In this document: piece by piece, positions 35,886-45,545 of the stretch
Layout of the letters: each line of letters starts with the position of its first letter
How positions within the stretch are numbered: the stretch's first letter is position 1
Assembly (NCBI RefSeq): GCF_030150285.1
Contig: NZ_JASLGE010000027.1
Span: 62,001 to 126,000, forward strand
Direction: 5' to 3'
Length of the DNA: 64,000 nt
Origin: Pseudomonas sp.
GTDB lineage: Bacteria > Pseudomonadota > Gammaproteobacteria > Pseudomonadales > Pseudomonadaceae
Notes under the pieces: model-generated
Told to the model about the DNA's origin: nothing
What the model saw: the letters and a program-made list of their open reading frames with translations, nothing else
The model's database searches: none
Position numbers and translations under genes: made by a program

Positions 35886-38060
35886 TTACGGCGTTTTGAT
35901 CAAGTGCGCGGCCAAGGTGCGTAGCGGCCCCAGTTGGCGGCAAATCAGCGCCAGTTGGGTTTGCACCAGGCGCTGGCTCTCGTCGATTTCATCGGGCATG
36001 TGTTCAAGTTCGATCGCCAGCGCTTCTTCCTCGTCGCTTTGCACGGCGACGGGCTGTTTGCTGGCCAGCCCTTGGGCAATCTGATCGATGCTGTTGGCGA
36101 TACGCTGCCCCGCCCCTTCGATCAACTGTTCGCGTACGTCGTTGGGTAATTGCGTGTCCCGATGCGCGCCCAGCCCGGATAAATAGTTGAGCAAGGTGTG
36201 CGACAGCACCAAAAAGCGGAAGCCCATGTCGGCATCCTTACGGAAGTGCCCCGGTTCCATCAGCATATTGGCCAAGGTGGTCGACAGGGCCGCGTCGGCG
36301 TTGTGGGCGTTGCGTCGGGCCAGCCGGTAAGCCAGGTCGTCGCTTTTGCCTTGTGCGTATTGCTGCATGATTTTGCGCAGGTATTGGCTGTTACAGCTCA
36401 GGGTGTTGGCCAGTACCTGGTTCAAACGGCGGCCTTGCCAGTCTGGCAAGAACAGGAATACGGCTGCCGCCGCAATCACACTGCCCACCAGCGTATCGAA
36501 CAGCCGTGGCAGAAACAGCCCGTAACCATCGCCCACCTGATTGAAGCAGAACAGGATCATCAGCGTGATGGCCGCCGTGCTCAGGGTGTAGCGCGTGGTG
36601 CGGTTGATAAAGAACACCACGCCCGCCACGACCGCAAAAAGGGACTGCACCAACGCGTTGGGGAACAGGTCGAACAGCGCCCAGCCCACGGCCAGGCCAA
36701 TGGCCGTGCCGATGATTCGCTGGCTGAACTTGCGTCGCGTGGCCCCGTAGCTCGGCTGGCAGACGAACAGGGTGGTGAGAATGATCCAGTAGCCCTGGCT
36801 GGGGTGAATCCAGTGCACCATGCCGAAACCGATGCTCAGGGCCAGCGGCAAGCGCAAGGCATGTCGGAAGATCAGCGACGTTGGCGTGAGATGCTGGCGC
36901 AAGCGCGACCATACATCTTTGAGGTTGCGCGGCGAGCGGTCCAATAGGCTGCTGTCGGTGGCATCAGCCAGGCTGTCGGGGTTGCTGGCATCGCTGAGCA
37001 AGCGGTCGAGCGTGCCGAGGTTGGCGGCCAATGCCCGCAGCGACCGCAGCAGCCCGCGCCAGGCCGGGTTGCTCTGGATGCGCAAGTGTTCGAGCGAGGC
37101 GTGCAGGTCGTTTAATGCTTCGGCAAAACCGTCGTCGTAGACGAACGGCTGGCGCAGTTTGATCGAGTCCGATAACCGCTGGCAGGCCACGCCCTGCTGA
37201 CGCAGCAAGCGTTGGCAGCGAAACATCACATCGCTGTGGAAAAACGCCTCGGCCAGCGCGTTATAGGGGTAGTGCGAAGAACTGGCGCGCTCGTGGATGT
37301 CCTGCGCCAGAAAGTACAGTTTCAAGTAGCGGCTGAGCTTGGAGCCCGGTCGCGAGTTGCCGACCCGGTGCAGGATGATCTCTTTGGCACTGTTCAGGGC
37401 CGCTACCACCTTGCCGTTTTGCTGCGCCAGTTCGAGGCGGCCGGCTTCCACATCCAGTTTGCGGATGGGTTCAAACAGCGAGGATTTGATCTTGAGGTAC
37501 AGGCCCAATTCCCAAAACAGGCGCGCCAGGCTTTGTTGCACCGGTTGATTGGAAAACAGGGCTTGCCACAACACCGACAACAGCCCATACCAGGCCGCGC
37601 CCGCGACCAATAACAGGGGTTCATGCCAGAAATCGAGGATCTCGCCCCCCCGTTGATCGACCCCGATCATGGTGTACACGGCCACAATCAGCGTGGCGGA
37701 AGCGATTGCCCCGTAACGTTCGCCCAGCGCCCCGAGCATGGTCAGGCCGAAGCTGGCCAGCGCTAGCGCGCACACCATTAACAGCGGGTAGGGGAAGAGC
37801 AATTCGACACTGAACGCCGAAGCGCTGAAGCACACCAGCGTCACCAGCAGCGCGTTGAGGCGGCCCTGCCAACTGTCATCGGTTTCAGCCAGGGCGCTGG
37901 CGATAATCCCCAGAAACAGCGGAATCAGCAGCGACATTTCGTCCTGGTACAAGCAAAAAGCCATGCTGCCGGTCAGTGCGATAAACACACGAACGCTGTA
38001 ACTGAACTTGTCCCGTGCCCACAAACGGCGCAGTGATTGGCTGAAGCTTTTCGATGACAT
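35886..38060 (-). CDS. yccS: YccS/FusC-family inner-membrane protein
   Basis: 724 residues. Two membrane modules of about six helices each (roughly 25-190 and 380-530) separated by a cytoplasmic helical part, the FUSC (fusaric acid resistance-like) plan. Blocks: MSLLIPLFLGIIASALAETD, GERYGAIASATLIVAVYTMI, QGYWIILTTLFVCQPSYGAT, and the second FUSC GTAIGLAVGWALFDLFPN. Probably an aromatic-acid or general efflux-type transporter. Start 38060 (MSSKSFSQSLRRLW) resembles YccS starts; an upstream GTG would add 24 residues. It converges with the wHTH gene. Confidence 0.85.
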   Translation of the reverse strand: MSSKSFSQSLRRLWARDKFSYSVRVFIALTGSMAFCLYQDEMSLLIPLFLGIIASALAETDDSWQGRLNALLVTLVCFSASAFSVELLFPYPLLMVCALALASFGLTMLGALGERYGAIASATLIVAVYTMIGVDQRGGEILDFWHEPLLLVAGAAWYGLLSVLWQALFSNQPVQQSLARLFWELGLYLKIKSSLFEPIRKLDVEAGRLELAQQNGKVVAALNSAKEIILHRVGNSRPGSKLSRYLKLYFLAQDIHERASSSHYPYNALAEAFFHSDVMFRCQRLLRQQGVACQRLSDSIKLRQPFVYDDGFAEALNDLHASLEHLRIQSNPAWRGLLRSLRALAANLGTLDRLLSDASNPDSLADATDSSLLDRSPRNLKDVWSRLRQHLTPTSLIFRHALRLPLALSIGFGMVHWIHPSQGYWIILTTLFVCQPSYGATRRKFSQRIIGTAIGLAVGWALFDLFPNALVQSLFAVVAGVVFFINRTTRYTLSTAAITLMILFCFNQVGDGYGLFLPRLFDTLVGSVIAAAAVFLFLPDWQGRRLNQVLANTLSCNSQYLRKIMQQYAQGKSDDLAYRLARRNAHNADAALSTTLANMLMEPGHFRKDADMGFRFLVLSHTLLNYLSGLGAHRDTQLPNDVREQLIEGAGQRIANSIDQIAQGLASKQPVAVQSDEEEALAIELEHMPDEIDESQRLVQTQLALICRQLGPLRTLAAHLIKTP

Positions 38061-38163
38061 GAAGTGACGGTGCCTGGCTCGTGATTCGCTAAATTGAGCC
38101 AGATAAGACGCTAGTGCAATGGCACTGTTCACATCGAACAGAAAATATTTTTAGTGCAGGCTC

Positions 38164-38263
38164 TGTAGTCGCTGCCGCAGGCTGCGATAAGGGCCGAAGG
38201 CCCTTCGTTTTTGCAAAAGCGCGACCGCTGCGCGCTCGATCGCAGCCTGCGGCAGCGACTACA
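38164..38263. repeat. Long inverted repeat between yccS and HI0933-type gene
   Basis: Perfect 24-bp arms 38164-38187 (TGTAGTCGCTGCCGCAGGCT...) and 38240-38263, with a second hairpin GGGCCGAAGGCCC in the 52-base loop. The same GCAGGCTGCGA / TCGCAGCCTGCG theme recurs at 46385-46459 and partly at 5500-5590. Confidence 0.85.
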
Positions 38264-38271
38264 GGGGCGTG

Positions 38272-39450
38272 TCAAACAAACTGCGCTGCCGCATACCCCG
38301 ACGCCCATGCCCACTGGAAGTTGAAACCGCCCAAATGGCCGCTGACATCCAGCACTTCGCCGATGAAGTACAGCCCAGGGCTTTTCAGTGATTCCAGGGT
38401 TTTGGACGACACTTCACGTGTGTCCACGCCGCCCAGGGTGACTTCGGCGGTGCGGTAGCCTTCCGTGCCGGCGGGCACCAGTGTCCAGCTGGCCAGTTTG
38501 TTGGCCACGTCGGTCAGTTCGCCCGGCGTGTACTGCTTCATGGGCTTGGACACAAACCAGTGTTCGGCCAGCAGGTTGGCCATTTTTTTGGTGAAAATTT
38601 CACCGAGCAAGGTTTTCAGCTCGCTGTTCGGGCGCTCGGCCTGTTGGGTCTGCAACCAGCTCAACGCATCGAGGTCGGGCAGCAGGTTGATTTCAACCGG
38701 ATCGCCGGGGTGCCAGAACGACGAAATCTGCAAAATCGCCGGGCCGCTCAGGCCGCGGTGAGTGAACAGTATGTTTTCGCGAAAGCTCTGGTCGTTGCAG
38801 CTCACCAGGCAATCCACCGAGGTGCCCGACAGCTCGGTGCAGATCGCTTTAAGCTGGTCGGTGATGGTGAATGGCACCAGGCCCGCACGGGTTGGCAACA
38901 CGGTATGGCCGAACTGTTTGGCGACTTGATAACCAAAACCTGTGGCTCCCAGCGTTGGAATCGACAGCCCGCCCGTGGCAATGACCAGCGACTGGCAGTT
39001 CAGTTGATCCAGGGTGGTATTGAGGCTGTAGCCGGTGTCCGTTTTCTCGATCTGCTCAATCGAGGTGTCCAGGTGCAGGCTCACGCCCGCCTGTTTGCAC
39101 TCATCGAGGAGCATTTCCAGAATGTCGCTGGATTTGTTATCGCAAAACAATTGGCCGAGTTTCTTCTCGTGATACGGCACGCCATGCTTGGCGACCATCG
39201 CGATAAAGTCCCACTGGGTGTAGCGCGCCAGTGCCGATTTGCAGAAATGCGGGTTTTGCGACAGGAAATGATTGGGTTCGGTGTACATATTGGTGAAGTT
39301 GCAGCGGCCGCCGCCCGACATCAGGATTTTCTTGCCCGCCTTGTTGGCGTGGTCAATCAGCATCACCTTGCGCCCGCGAGCGGCGGCGGTCAGCGCGCAC
39401 ATTAAACCTGCGGCGCCAGCGCCAATAATCACAACGTCGGTGGTACGCAA
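38272..39450 (-). CDS. NAD(P)/FAD-dependent oxidoreductase, HI0933/YhiN family
   Basis: 392 residues. Rossmann site VVIIGAGAAGLMCALTAAAR with acidic residue in MLIDHANKAGKK, then the family motif ILMSGGGRCNFTN, VIATGGLSIPTLGATG and the C-terminal FIGEVLDVSGHLGGFNFQWA. Family members are conserved flavoproteins of unknown substrate. Lone gene between REP elements. Confidence 0.88.
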   Translation of the reverse strand: MRTTDVVIIGAGAAGLMCALTAAARGRKVMLIDHANKAGKKILMSGGGRCNFTNMYTEPNHFLSQNPHFCKSALARYTQWDFIAMVAKHGVPYHEKKLGQLFCDNKSSDILEMLLDECKQAGVSLHLDTSIEQIEKTDTGYSLNTTLDQLNCQSLVIATGGLSIPTLGATGFGYQVAKQFGHTVLPTRAGLVPFTITDQLKAICTELSGTSVDCLVSCNDQSFRENILFTHRGLSGPAILQISSFWHPGDPVEINLLPDLDALSWLQTQQAERPNSELKTLLGEIFTKKMANLLAEHWFVSKPMKQYTPGELTDVANKLASWTLVPAGTEGYRTAEVTLGGVDTREVSSKTLESLKSPGLYFIGEVLDVSGHLGGFNFQWAWASGYAAAQFV

Positions 39451-39480
39451 AGCGGTGTCCTCAAAAACGGCGGGGAACTC

Positions 39481-39565
39481 TGTAGGAGCAGCCGGTCTAT
39501 GCTCGATTGCTCGCGATCTTTTGATTGTTTAAAAGCAAAGATCGCGAGCAAGCTCGCTCCTACAG
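39481..39565. repeat. REP-type palindrome
   Basis: TGTAGGAGCAGCC ... GATTGCTCGCGATC and GATCGCGAGCAAGCTCGCTC ... TACA form an imperfect inverted repeat around TTTGATTGTTTAAAAG, in the gap before dbpA's end. Confidence 0.75.
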
Positions 39566-39574
39566 GGGGGGGAA

Positions 39575-40960
39575 TTACAGCACTCGAACGCGCAGCGAAC
39601 GGCCTTTGATTTTGCCTTCGCTCAAGCGCTGAGCGGCTTGTTTGGCGATGGTGCGGTCAACAGCCACGTAAGCCTGGAAGTCAAAGATTGCGATCTTGCC
39701 AACCTGTGCCCCCGGGATGCCCGCGTCGCCGGTCAGGGCACCCAGAATGTCGCCCGGGCGCACTTTGTCTTTGCGGCCTGCGCCGATGACCAGGGTGCTC
39801 ATGGACGGCAGCAAAGGTGCGCCGCCCTGGGAGGTCAGGGTGTCGAGGTTTTCCCAGTTCAGCGGGGCCTTTTGCAACTGCTCGATGGCCTGGGCGCGGT
39901 GCGCTTCAGACGGAGCCACCAGGCTGATGGCGATGCCTTTTTCACCGGCACGGCCGGTACGGCCCACGCGGTGAATGTGAATTTCGGAGTCACGGGCCAA
40001 CTCGACGTTGATCACCATGTCCAGCGCGTCGATGTCCAGGCCCCGAGCGGCGACGTCGGTGGCGACCAGCACGGAGGTCGAACGGTTGGCAAACATCGCC
40101 AGCACCTGATCACGGTCGCGCTGTTCCAGGTCGCCATGCAGGCCGACGGCCGAAATGCCTTTGGAGGTCAGGTGATCGACGGTTTCCTGAACTTGCTGCT
40201 TGGTGAAGCAGAACGCCACGCACGATTGTGGGCGGAAGTGGCCCAGCACCTTGGTCACGGCGCTCATGCGTTCTTCAGGCGAGATCTCGTAGAAGCGCTG
40301 CTCAATCTGGCTGTCCGTGTGCAGGGCTTCAGCCTTGACCTGCTGCGGGTCGCGCATGAACTTGGACGACAGCTGCTTGATGCCCGCCGGGTAAGTGGCC
40401 GAGAACAGCAGGGTTTGGCGGCGTGCCGGGGTTTGCACAATGATGTCTTCGATGGCGTCGTAAAAGCCCATGTCCAACATGCGGTCAGCTTCGTCCAGCA
40501 CCAGGGTGTTCAGGCCGTCGAGTACCAGCGAGCCTTTGCGCAAGTGCTGTTGGATACGCCCCGGCGTGCCCACGATGATGTGCGCGCCGTGTTCCAGCGA
40601 ACCGATTTGCGGGCCGAACGACACGCCGCCGCACAGGGTCAGCACTTTGATGTTGTCTTCGGCGCGGGCCAGGCGGCGAATTTCCTTGGCCACCTGGTCA
40701 GCCAGTTCACGGGTTGGGCAAATGACCAAGGCCTGGCAGCCGAAATAGCGCGGGTTGATCGGGTTCAGCAGGCCGATGCCGAAGGCGGCGGTTTTGCCGC
40801 TGCCGGTCTTGGCCTGAGCGATCAGGTCCATGCCTTTGAGGATCACCGGCAAGCTCTGCGCCTGAATCGGCGTCATCTGGGCATAACCGAGAGAGTCGAG
40901 GTTAGCCAGCATGGCGGCGGACAGGGGCAGAGTATTAAAAGCGGTGGCAATGGTGGTCAC
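39575..40960 (-). CDS. dbpA: ATP-dependent RNA helicase DbpA
   Basis: 461 residues from the GTG start. DEAD-box core: AKTGSGKTAAFG, CPTRELADQV, LDEADRMLDMGF, SATYPAG, HRVGRTGRAG. The C-terminal RNA-binding domain (RKDKVRPGDILGALTGDAGI, AYVAVDRTIAKQAAQRLSEG) is specific for DbpA, which binds hairpin 92 of 23S rRNA in 50S assembly. GTG 40960 (VTTIATAFNTLPLS) was chosen because DbpA proteins begin right before TAF.TLPL; an upstream in-frame start would add 31 residues of unrelated sequence. AGG lies 9 bases before. Confidence 0.92.
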   Translation of the reverse strand: MTTIATAFNTLPLSAAMLANLDSLGYAQMTPIQAQSLPVILKGMDLIAQAKTGSGKTAAFGIGLLNPINPRYFGCQALVICPTRELADQVAKEIRRLARAEDNIKVLTLCGGVSFGPQIGSLEHGAHIIVGTPGRIQQHLRKGSLVLDGLNTLVLDEADRMLDMGFYDAIEDIIVQTPARRQTLLFSATYPAGIKQLSSKFMRDPQQVKAEALHTDSQIEQRFYEISPEERMSAVTKVLGHFRPQSCVAFCFTKQQVQETVDHLTSKGISAVGLHGDLEQRDRDQVLAMFANRSTSVLVATDVAARGLDIDALDMVINVELARDSEIHIHRVGRTGRAGEKGIAISLVAPSEAHRAQAIEQLQKAPLNWENLDTLTSQGGAPLLPSMSTLVIGAGRKDKVRPGDILGALTGDAGIPGAQVGKIAIFDFQAYVAVDRTIAKQAAQRLSEGKIKGRSLRVRVL

Positions 40961-41061
40961 GGGACGGGCCTGCAAAACAAAATGTTGCGCAGTGTACCAG
41001 CCCCGTGCCACTTGCCTGAAGATTCTGGACGAGAAGTCACTTGAAGCCTCCACTTCACTGA

Positions 41062-41116
41062 CCTGCAGGGGCGAGCTTGCTCGCGATCTTTTGATCTTTA
41101 AACGCTCGCTCCAACA
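41062..41116. repeat. REP-type palindrome between dbpA and MFS gene
   Basis: CTGCAGGGGCGAGCTTGCTC GCGATC pairs partly with CGCTCGCTCCAACA around TTTTGATCTTTAAA. Confidence 0.7.
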
Positions 41117-41124
41117 AAGGCTGG

Positions 41125-42555
41125 TCAGTGATCCAGTTCATGCTCTGAGTTGGCTTTGGGTTTGCGGCCGTCCTGGGGCGACAGTTGCAGGAAAATCGCC
41201 GCCGCCAGCATGGCCAGAATGCCCACCGTCAAGAACGTCAACTGGAACGCCCCTAACACGGAGTCAACGCCCTCGCTGCCGCCGTCACCCGTAAAGCCGC
41301 CCAACAGGGCTCCGGCACAGGCCACGCCAAGGCTCAGTGACAACTGCGCCACCACTGACAACAGGCTGTTGCCGCTGCTGGCGCTGGCGTCGTCCAGGTC
41401 GATCAGGGTGACGGTGTTCATCGCCGTAAATTGCAGCGAGTTGATTGCGCCGAGTATGGCCAGCATCCCGAGCAGCAGCGGGTAAGGTGTGTGCTCGGTC
41501 ACCAGCCCCATGCTGGCCAGCATCAGGCCCAGCGCGAAGGTGTTGGTCGTGAGGACGGTGCGATAGCCCAGGCGCTCGATCAGCGGCCGTGCGCCCCACT
41601 TGGCCAGCATGGCAGCGGCGGCCAGTGGCAGCATGCTCATCCCGGCCTGTGAGGGCGAATACCCCAGCGCTACTTGCAGCAGCAAGGGCACCAGAAACGG
41701 CAAGGCCCCGCTGCCGAGGCGGGCAAACAGGTTGCCCAGAATGCCCACGGCAAAGGTCTTGGTCTTGAACAATGTCGGTGAAAACAGCGGGTTGGCGATA
41801 TTCCCCGCCCGTAACCAATACGCCGCCAGGCACGCCATGCCGGCAAACAGCAACAGCATCACGCGCAGGTGCGGCATGTGCATTTCACCCAGGCCTTCCA
41901 TCGCAATGGTGATAAACACCATGGCCGCGCCAAACAGCACAAAACCCAGGCCGTCAAAGCGTGTGCGTTCGTTGCCCCGCAGGTCGGGAATAAAGTGCCA
42001 CACCGCCCAGCAGCCGAGCATGCCCACCGGCAGGTTGATCAAAAAGATCCAGTGCCAACTCAGGTACTGCACCATCCAGCCGCCCATGGTGGGGCCGATC
42101 AGCGGGCCAAGCAGGCCGGGGATCGTGATGAAGCCCATGATGCGCACCAGTTCCGAGCGCGGGTAGGCCTTGAGCACCACCAACCGCCCGACCGGCAGCA
42201 TCAGGGCACCGCCCAGGCCCTGAATGACGCGCGCACCGATCAACTGGTTCAAGGTGCCGGACAGCGCGCACAGCAGCGAGCCGAAGCTGAACAGCAAAAT
42301 GGCGCTGAAAAAGATTTTCTTGGTGCCGAAGCGGTCCGCGATCCAGCCTGAGGCCGGTATCAGCAAGGCCACGGTGAGCATGTAGGCGACGATGACGCCC
42401 TGCATGCGCAGCGGGTTTTCATCCAGGTCGCGCGCCATGTCAGGCAAGGCCGTGTTGAGAATCGTGCCATCGAGTGACTGCATGAAAAACGCGATGGCCA
42501 CGACCCAAGGCAACCACTTGAGGGTTTCAGGACTGAGAACCGGGCGTACGGGCAT
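41125..42555 (-). CDS. MFS multidrug transporter, MdtD/EmrB-like (DHA2)
   Basis: 476 residues, about 14 membrane helices. Motif QSLDGTILNTALPDMARDLD is the DHA2 signature LD.TIVN.ALP; ADRFGTKK is MFS motif A and GPLIGPTMGGWM motif C. Probably proton-driven drug efflux. No adaptor (EmrA) or regulator gene is adjacent. The C-terminus is short and charged. Confidence 0.88.
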   Translation of the reverse strand: MPVRPVLSPETLKWLPWVVAIAFFMQSLDGTILNTALPDMARDLDENPLRMQGVIVAYMLTVALLIPASGWIADRFGTKKIFFSAILLFSFGSLLCALSGTLNQLIGARVIQGLGGALMLPVGRLVVLKAYPRSELVRIMGFITIPGLLGPLIGPTMGGWMVQYLSWHWIFLINLPVGMLGCWAVWHFIPDLRGNERTRFDGLGFVLFGAAMVFITIAMEGLGEMHMPHLRVMLLLFAGMACLAAYWLRAGNIANPLFSPTLFKTKTFAVGILGNLFARLGSGALPFLVPLLLQVALGYSPSQAGMSMLPLAAAAMLAKWGARPLIERLGYRTVLTTNTFALGLMLASMGLVTEHTPYPLLLGMLAILGAINSLQFTAMNTVTLIDLDDASASSGNSLLSVVAQLSLSLGVACAGALLGGFTGDGGSEGVDSVLGAFQLTFLTVGILAMLAAAIFLQLSPQDGRKPKANSEHELDH

Positions 42556-42584
42556 AAGACCTCTTTCTAATTGTTCATCCCACC

Positions 42585-42640
42585 CTGTAGGAGCGAGCTT
42601 GCTCGCGATCTTTTGATCTTTGGAAGCTCGCGCCTACAGC
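42585..42640. repeat. REP-type palindrome
   Basis: CTGTAGGAGCGAGCTTGCTC and GAAGCTCGCGCCTACAG form an imperfect inverted repeat between the MFS gene and the PmbA-like gene. Confidence 0.75.
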
Positions 42641-42644
42641 GTAT

Positions 42645-43982
42645 TCACAAGGTGAGCGTAAGTTTATTGACCAGCGCTCCAGGTAACAGATTGGACGCGG
42701 TCTGGCGCTGGTCGTAGGTGCTGGCCGACAGCAACAGTTCGCGTTCTACCGTCAGGGCTTCCAGTTGCGAACCCAGCAAACTATAGACGCTGTCATCAAA
42801 GCGCATGGTGTTCACCGGTGCCTTGATTTCACCGTCTTCCACCCAGAACGTGGCGAAGCGGGTCATGCCGGTCAGGCGTGCGGCGGGCTGGTCCGAGTAG
42901 TTCAAGTACCACAGGTTGCTGATGTACAACCCGGTGCCTAGCTGTTTGAGAATATCGGCCTGCGCCAGCGTACCCGGAGCCATCGCCAATGCGCTGGGCG
43001 ATTCGCCCCACGGCGCGCCGTTCACGAGCAGGCCGTATTCGGCGGCGCTACGCGAGCCGACCAATTGTTGGTCGGCCTGGCCGTGCTTCACCAGCGGCAC
43101 GTCCTGACGCGGGTAGCCTTCCCCGGAAAACGCCGGGCTCAGGGACTGGCTGACCTGTTCCTCCAGCGACACCAACGGGCTCAGGTGGGCGTCTCCGGCA
43201 TACAGTTTTTGCAGCGGACTGGATTTGCTGGCCAGCGCTTGCGCCGAGAAACCGCCCCAACACAGCATGCTCATGACTTCTTCCAGCGCGGCCGGGGCCA
43301 GGTAGGCGCGGTATTCGCCAGGTGCCAGGGCCTTTAACGGGCGGTCCAGAAAGGCCAATTGTTCGCGGGCCTGTTGCATGCGTTGGGCGAACCGCTCGCT
43401 GTCCCAGTGCGCGCCGGCAAAGCTGGCTTTAACGGCCTGCCCGTTGGGGTGGAACAGGCTCCAGTCGAAGTTGAAACTGTTGGCCTGGTGCCAGCCCGAT
43501 GCGCCCGCTGAGCTGGCATAACCATAGCTGATCGGCCCGCTGGCGTAGAAGCCCACCAGATCCACGCCTTGGGCGGCGCGGTGGATCTCGTCCAGCACCT
43601 GAGCGGTGCCCGGCAGCGGCGACGCCTGCACGGTATGGTTGTGCCACGGCTCGGGGTTGAGCAGCAAATAGGGGTCGGCCGGTAGCAGCGGCAAGGTATC
43701 GCGCAGTTGTTGCAGGGCATTGGCCAAACGCTGTTGATCGACCGCCGGCTCGCCGGCCAGGGTCATGCGCACATCCCCATGGCGGCCGTTGTCGATCAGC
43801 TTCAGGCTCAGGCTGGCCTGCTGCACACCGCCCGCCTGGCGTACTTTGCCTTTATTGAAGCGAATAAATTCCGACGCTTCAGCGTTGTAGCCCAGCGTGA
43901 ATTGCTCCGAAGCCGTGACCGCCTGGCGCAGCCATTGCACCAGTGCTTCAAACTGCTCGGCCTGACTCAATGCAGTCGCCAT
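42645..43982 (-). CDS. PmbA/TldE-like metalloprotease subunit
   Basis: 445 residues. It is the inactive-type partner: no HExxxH is present. Family-like parts include the N-terminal GYNAEASEFIRFNKGKVRQA, FYASGPISYGYASSAG, and the C-terminal LYISNLWYLNYSD. TldD-TldE heterodimers process modified peptides and antitoxins. The start overlaps the TldD stop by ATGA, so expression is coupled. Chromosomal tldD/pmbA of Pseudomonas are at another locus in the species I recall, so this is probably a second, diverged pair. Confidence 0.85.
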   Translation of the reverse strand: MATALSQAEQFEALVQWLRQAVTASEQFTLGYNAEASEFIRFNKGKVRQAGGVQQASLSLKLIDNGRHGDVRMTLAGEPAVDQQRLANALQQLRDTLPLLPADPYLLLNPEPWHNHTVQASPLPGTAQVLDEIHRAAQGVDLVGFYASGPISYGYASSAGASGWHQANSFNFDWSLFHPNGQAVKASFAGAHWDSERFAQRMQQAREQLAFLDRPLKALAPGEYRAYLAPAALEEVMSMLCWGGFSAQALASKSSPLQKLYAGDAHLSPLVSLEEQVSQSLSPAFSGEGYPRQDVPLVKHGQADQQLVGSRSAAEYGLLVNGAPWGESPSALAMAPGTLAQADILKQLGTGLYISNLWYLNYSDQPAARLTGMTRFATFWVEDGEIKAPVNTMRFDDSVYSLLGSQLEALTVERELLLSASTYDQRQTASNLLPGALVNKLTLTL

Positions 43983-45424
43983 CAGGCATCGCCTCCAAAC
44001 ACGTCAATTTGACTGAATACGCACGCAGGCGACGCATGGCCTACGCGGATCACTTGATTGGGTTCGCCCTTGCCGCAGTTCGGCGTGCCCAGGACTTTGA
44101 ACGTACTCGCATCGCCCACGGCGCTGAGGCTGCGCCAGAACTGCTCGGAGATGCCTCGGTAGTTGGGGTTTTTCACCACGCCCTTCAGCTCACCGTTTTC
44201 AATCAACTGGCCCCATTCGCAACCGAACTGGAACTTGTTGCGCGCATCGTCAATGGACCACGAACGGTTGGTGGCCATCAGCACGCCGTGCTCAATACCG
44301 CCAATCAGTTGCGCCATCGATTGGTCGCCCGGCTCAATATTGAGGTTGGCCATGCGGTCAATCGGCGGGCGGTTCCAGCTGCAGGCGCGGCTGTTGGCCA
44401 CGCCTTCAAGGCCTGAGCGGAACTGCGACAACGCCCCGCCCAGCGGGCGCAACAGCAGGCCTTCGCGGATCAAAAAGGCCTTGTGCGCCGGGGTGCCGTC
44501 GTCGTCATGGCGGTAACTGGCCAATTGCTCGGGAATGCTGGGGTCGAAGGTCACGTTGAGCAGATTCGAGCCGTATTGCAAATGGCCGAAATCATGGGTT
44601 TTGACGAAGCTGGTGCCCGCGTAGTTGCGCTCGTCGCCCAGAATGCGGTCCAGCTCCAGCGGGTGGCCGATGGATTCGTGAATTTGCAAAATCATCTGGT
44701 CGGGCATCAGCAGCAGGTCGCGCTTGCCCTGCGGCGTGTTGGGGGCCAGCAGCAGTTGCAGCGCTTGGTCGGCAACGGTGGGGGCCGCGCCGATCAAGCC
44801 ACAACGGCCGATCACATCGGCACCGCCCTGCTGGCCAAAATTCTCGCGGCCCAGGCTGCGGGTCTGGCTGTCCTGGCCGTCATAGGCGGTCACGCTCATG
44901 CCCGGGTAAACAAAGCGCTGGGCCTGACGCAACTCGGCCCCGGCACTGTTGAGGTAAATCTGCTCAACGTGCGTGAGGCCCAGCGACACGTCCCAGCTCA
45001 CCAACCGCTCGTCTTTGGGGACGGCGGCGGATTCTGCACCCAGCTGTTCAAAACACGCGCTGAGCGAGGGGAAGGCCTGGTCGAGGTCGGGTGAGCAGTA
45101 ATCGTCCCGGGCGCTGGACACCGGCTCATGGCTCAGGTCCAGCAGGGCATGGGCCGCGATGAGCCGGGCTTGGGCTTCGGCGCGTTCCAGCGCGGCCTGC
45201 AAACCGCTTTGCGACAGGTCGTTAGTGGCGGCGTAGGCTTCCACGCCCCTGACCCGCACGGTCAGCATGGCCCCCTGGTCGTGATTGAAATACGGAGGCT
45301 CTGCGACGTTCTTGCGCACCGACAGGTACTGGCCGGACTCGCGCACATAGCGCAGGGAAAAGAACTCAGCCTGTGTGCGCAACGCGGCAAAGCGCTGTTT
45401 GAGCTGAGGGTAAAAATCGAACAT
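43982..45424 (-). CDS. TldD-like metalloprotease subunit
   Basis: 480 residues. Zinc motif HESIGHPLELD (HExxxH) at about 250-260, then the family block GTPAHKAFLIREGLL, NSRACSWNRPPIDRMANLNI and GGIEHGVLMATNRSWSIDDA, and the Cys in LGTPNCGKGEPNQ that supplies the third zinc ligand. Acts with the PmbA-like protein of the next gene (ATGA overlap). No precursor peptide gene was recognised beside the pair. REP elements flank it on both sides. Confidence 0.88.
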   Translation of the reverse strand: MFDFYPQLKQRFAALRTQAEFFSLRYVRESGQYLSVRKNVAEPPYFNHDQGAMLTVRVRGVEAYAATNDLSQSGLQAALERAEAQARLIAAHALLDLSHEPVSSARDDYCSPDLDQAFPSLSACFEQLGAESAAVPKDERLVSWDVSLGLTHVEQIYLNSAGAELRQAQRFVYPGMSVTAYDGQDSQTRSLGRENFGQQGGADVIGRCGLIGAAPTVADQALQLLLAPNTPQGKRDLLLMPDQMILQIHESIGHPLELDRILGDERNYAGTSFVKTHDFGHLQYGSNLLNVTFDPSIPEQLASYRHDDDGTPAHKAFLIREGLLLRPLGGALSQFRSGLEGVANSRACSWNRPPIDRMANLNIEPGDQSMAQLIGGIEHGVLMATNRSWSIDDARNKFQFGCEWGQLIENGELKGVVKNPNYRGISEQFWRSLSAVGDASTFKVLGTPNCGKGEPNQVIRVGHASPACVFSQIDVFGGDA

Positions 45425-45450
45425 GCACAGACCTCCGAAAAATAGAGAGC

Positions 45451-45533
45451 CGGTAGGTGCAGTCGGTTGACGCTCTATGGCTCGCGATCTTTAAAAAAGA
45501 TTAAAAGATCGCGAGCGAGCTTGCTCCTACAGG
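45451..45533. repeat. REP-type palindrome
   Basis: CCGGTAGGTGCAGTC ... GGCTCGCGATC and GATCGCGAGCGAGCTTGCTCC TACAGG around a TTTAAAAAAGATTAAAA centre. Confidence 0.7.
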
Positions 45534-45545
45534 TCAGGCGGCGGG

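Noticed and set aside
39638..41044. Plus-strand frame of about 470 codons opposite dbpA
   Set aside because: Antisense shadow; no domain or Shine-Dalgarno.
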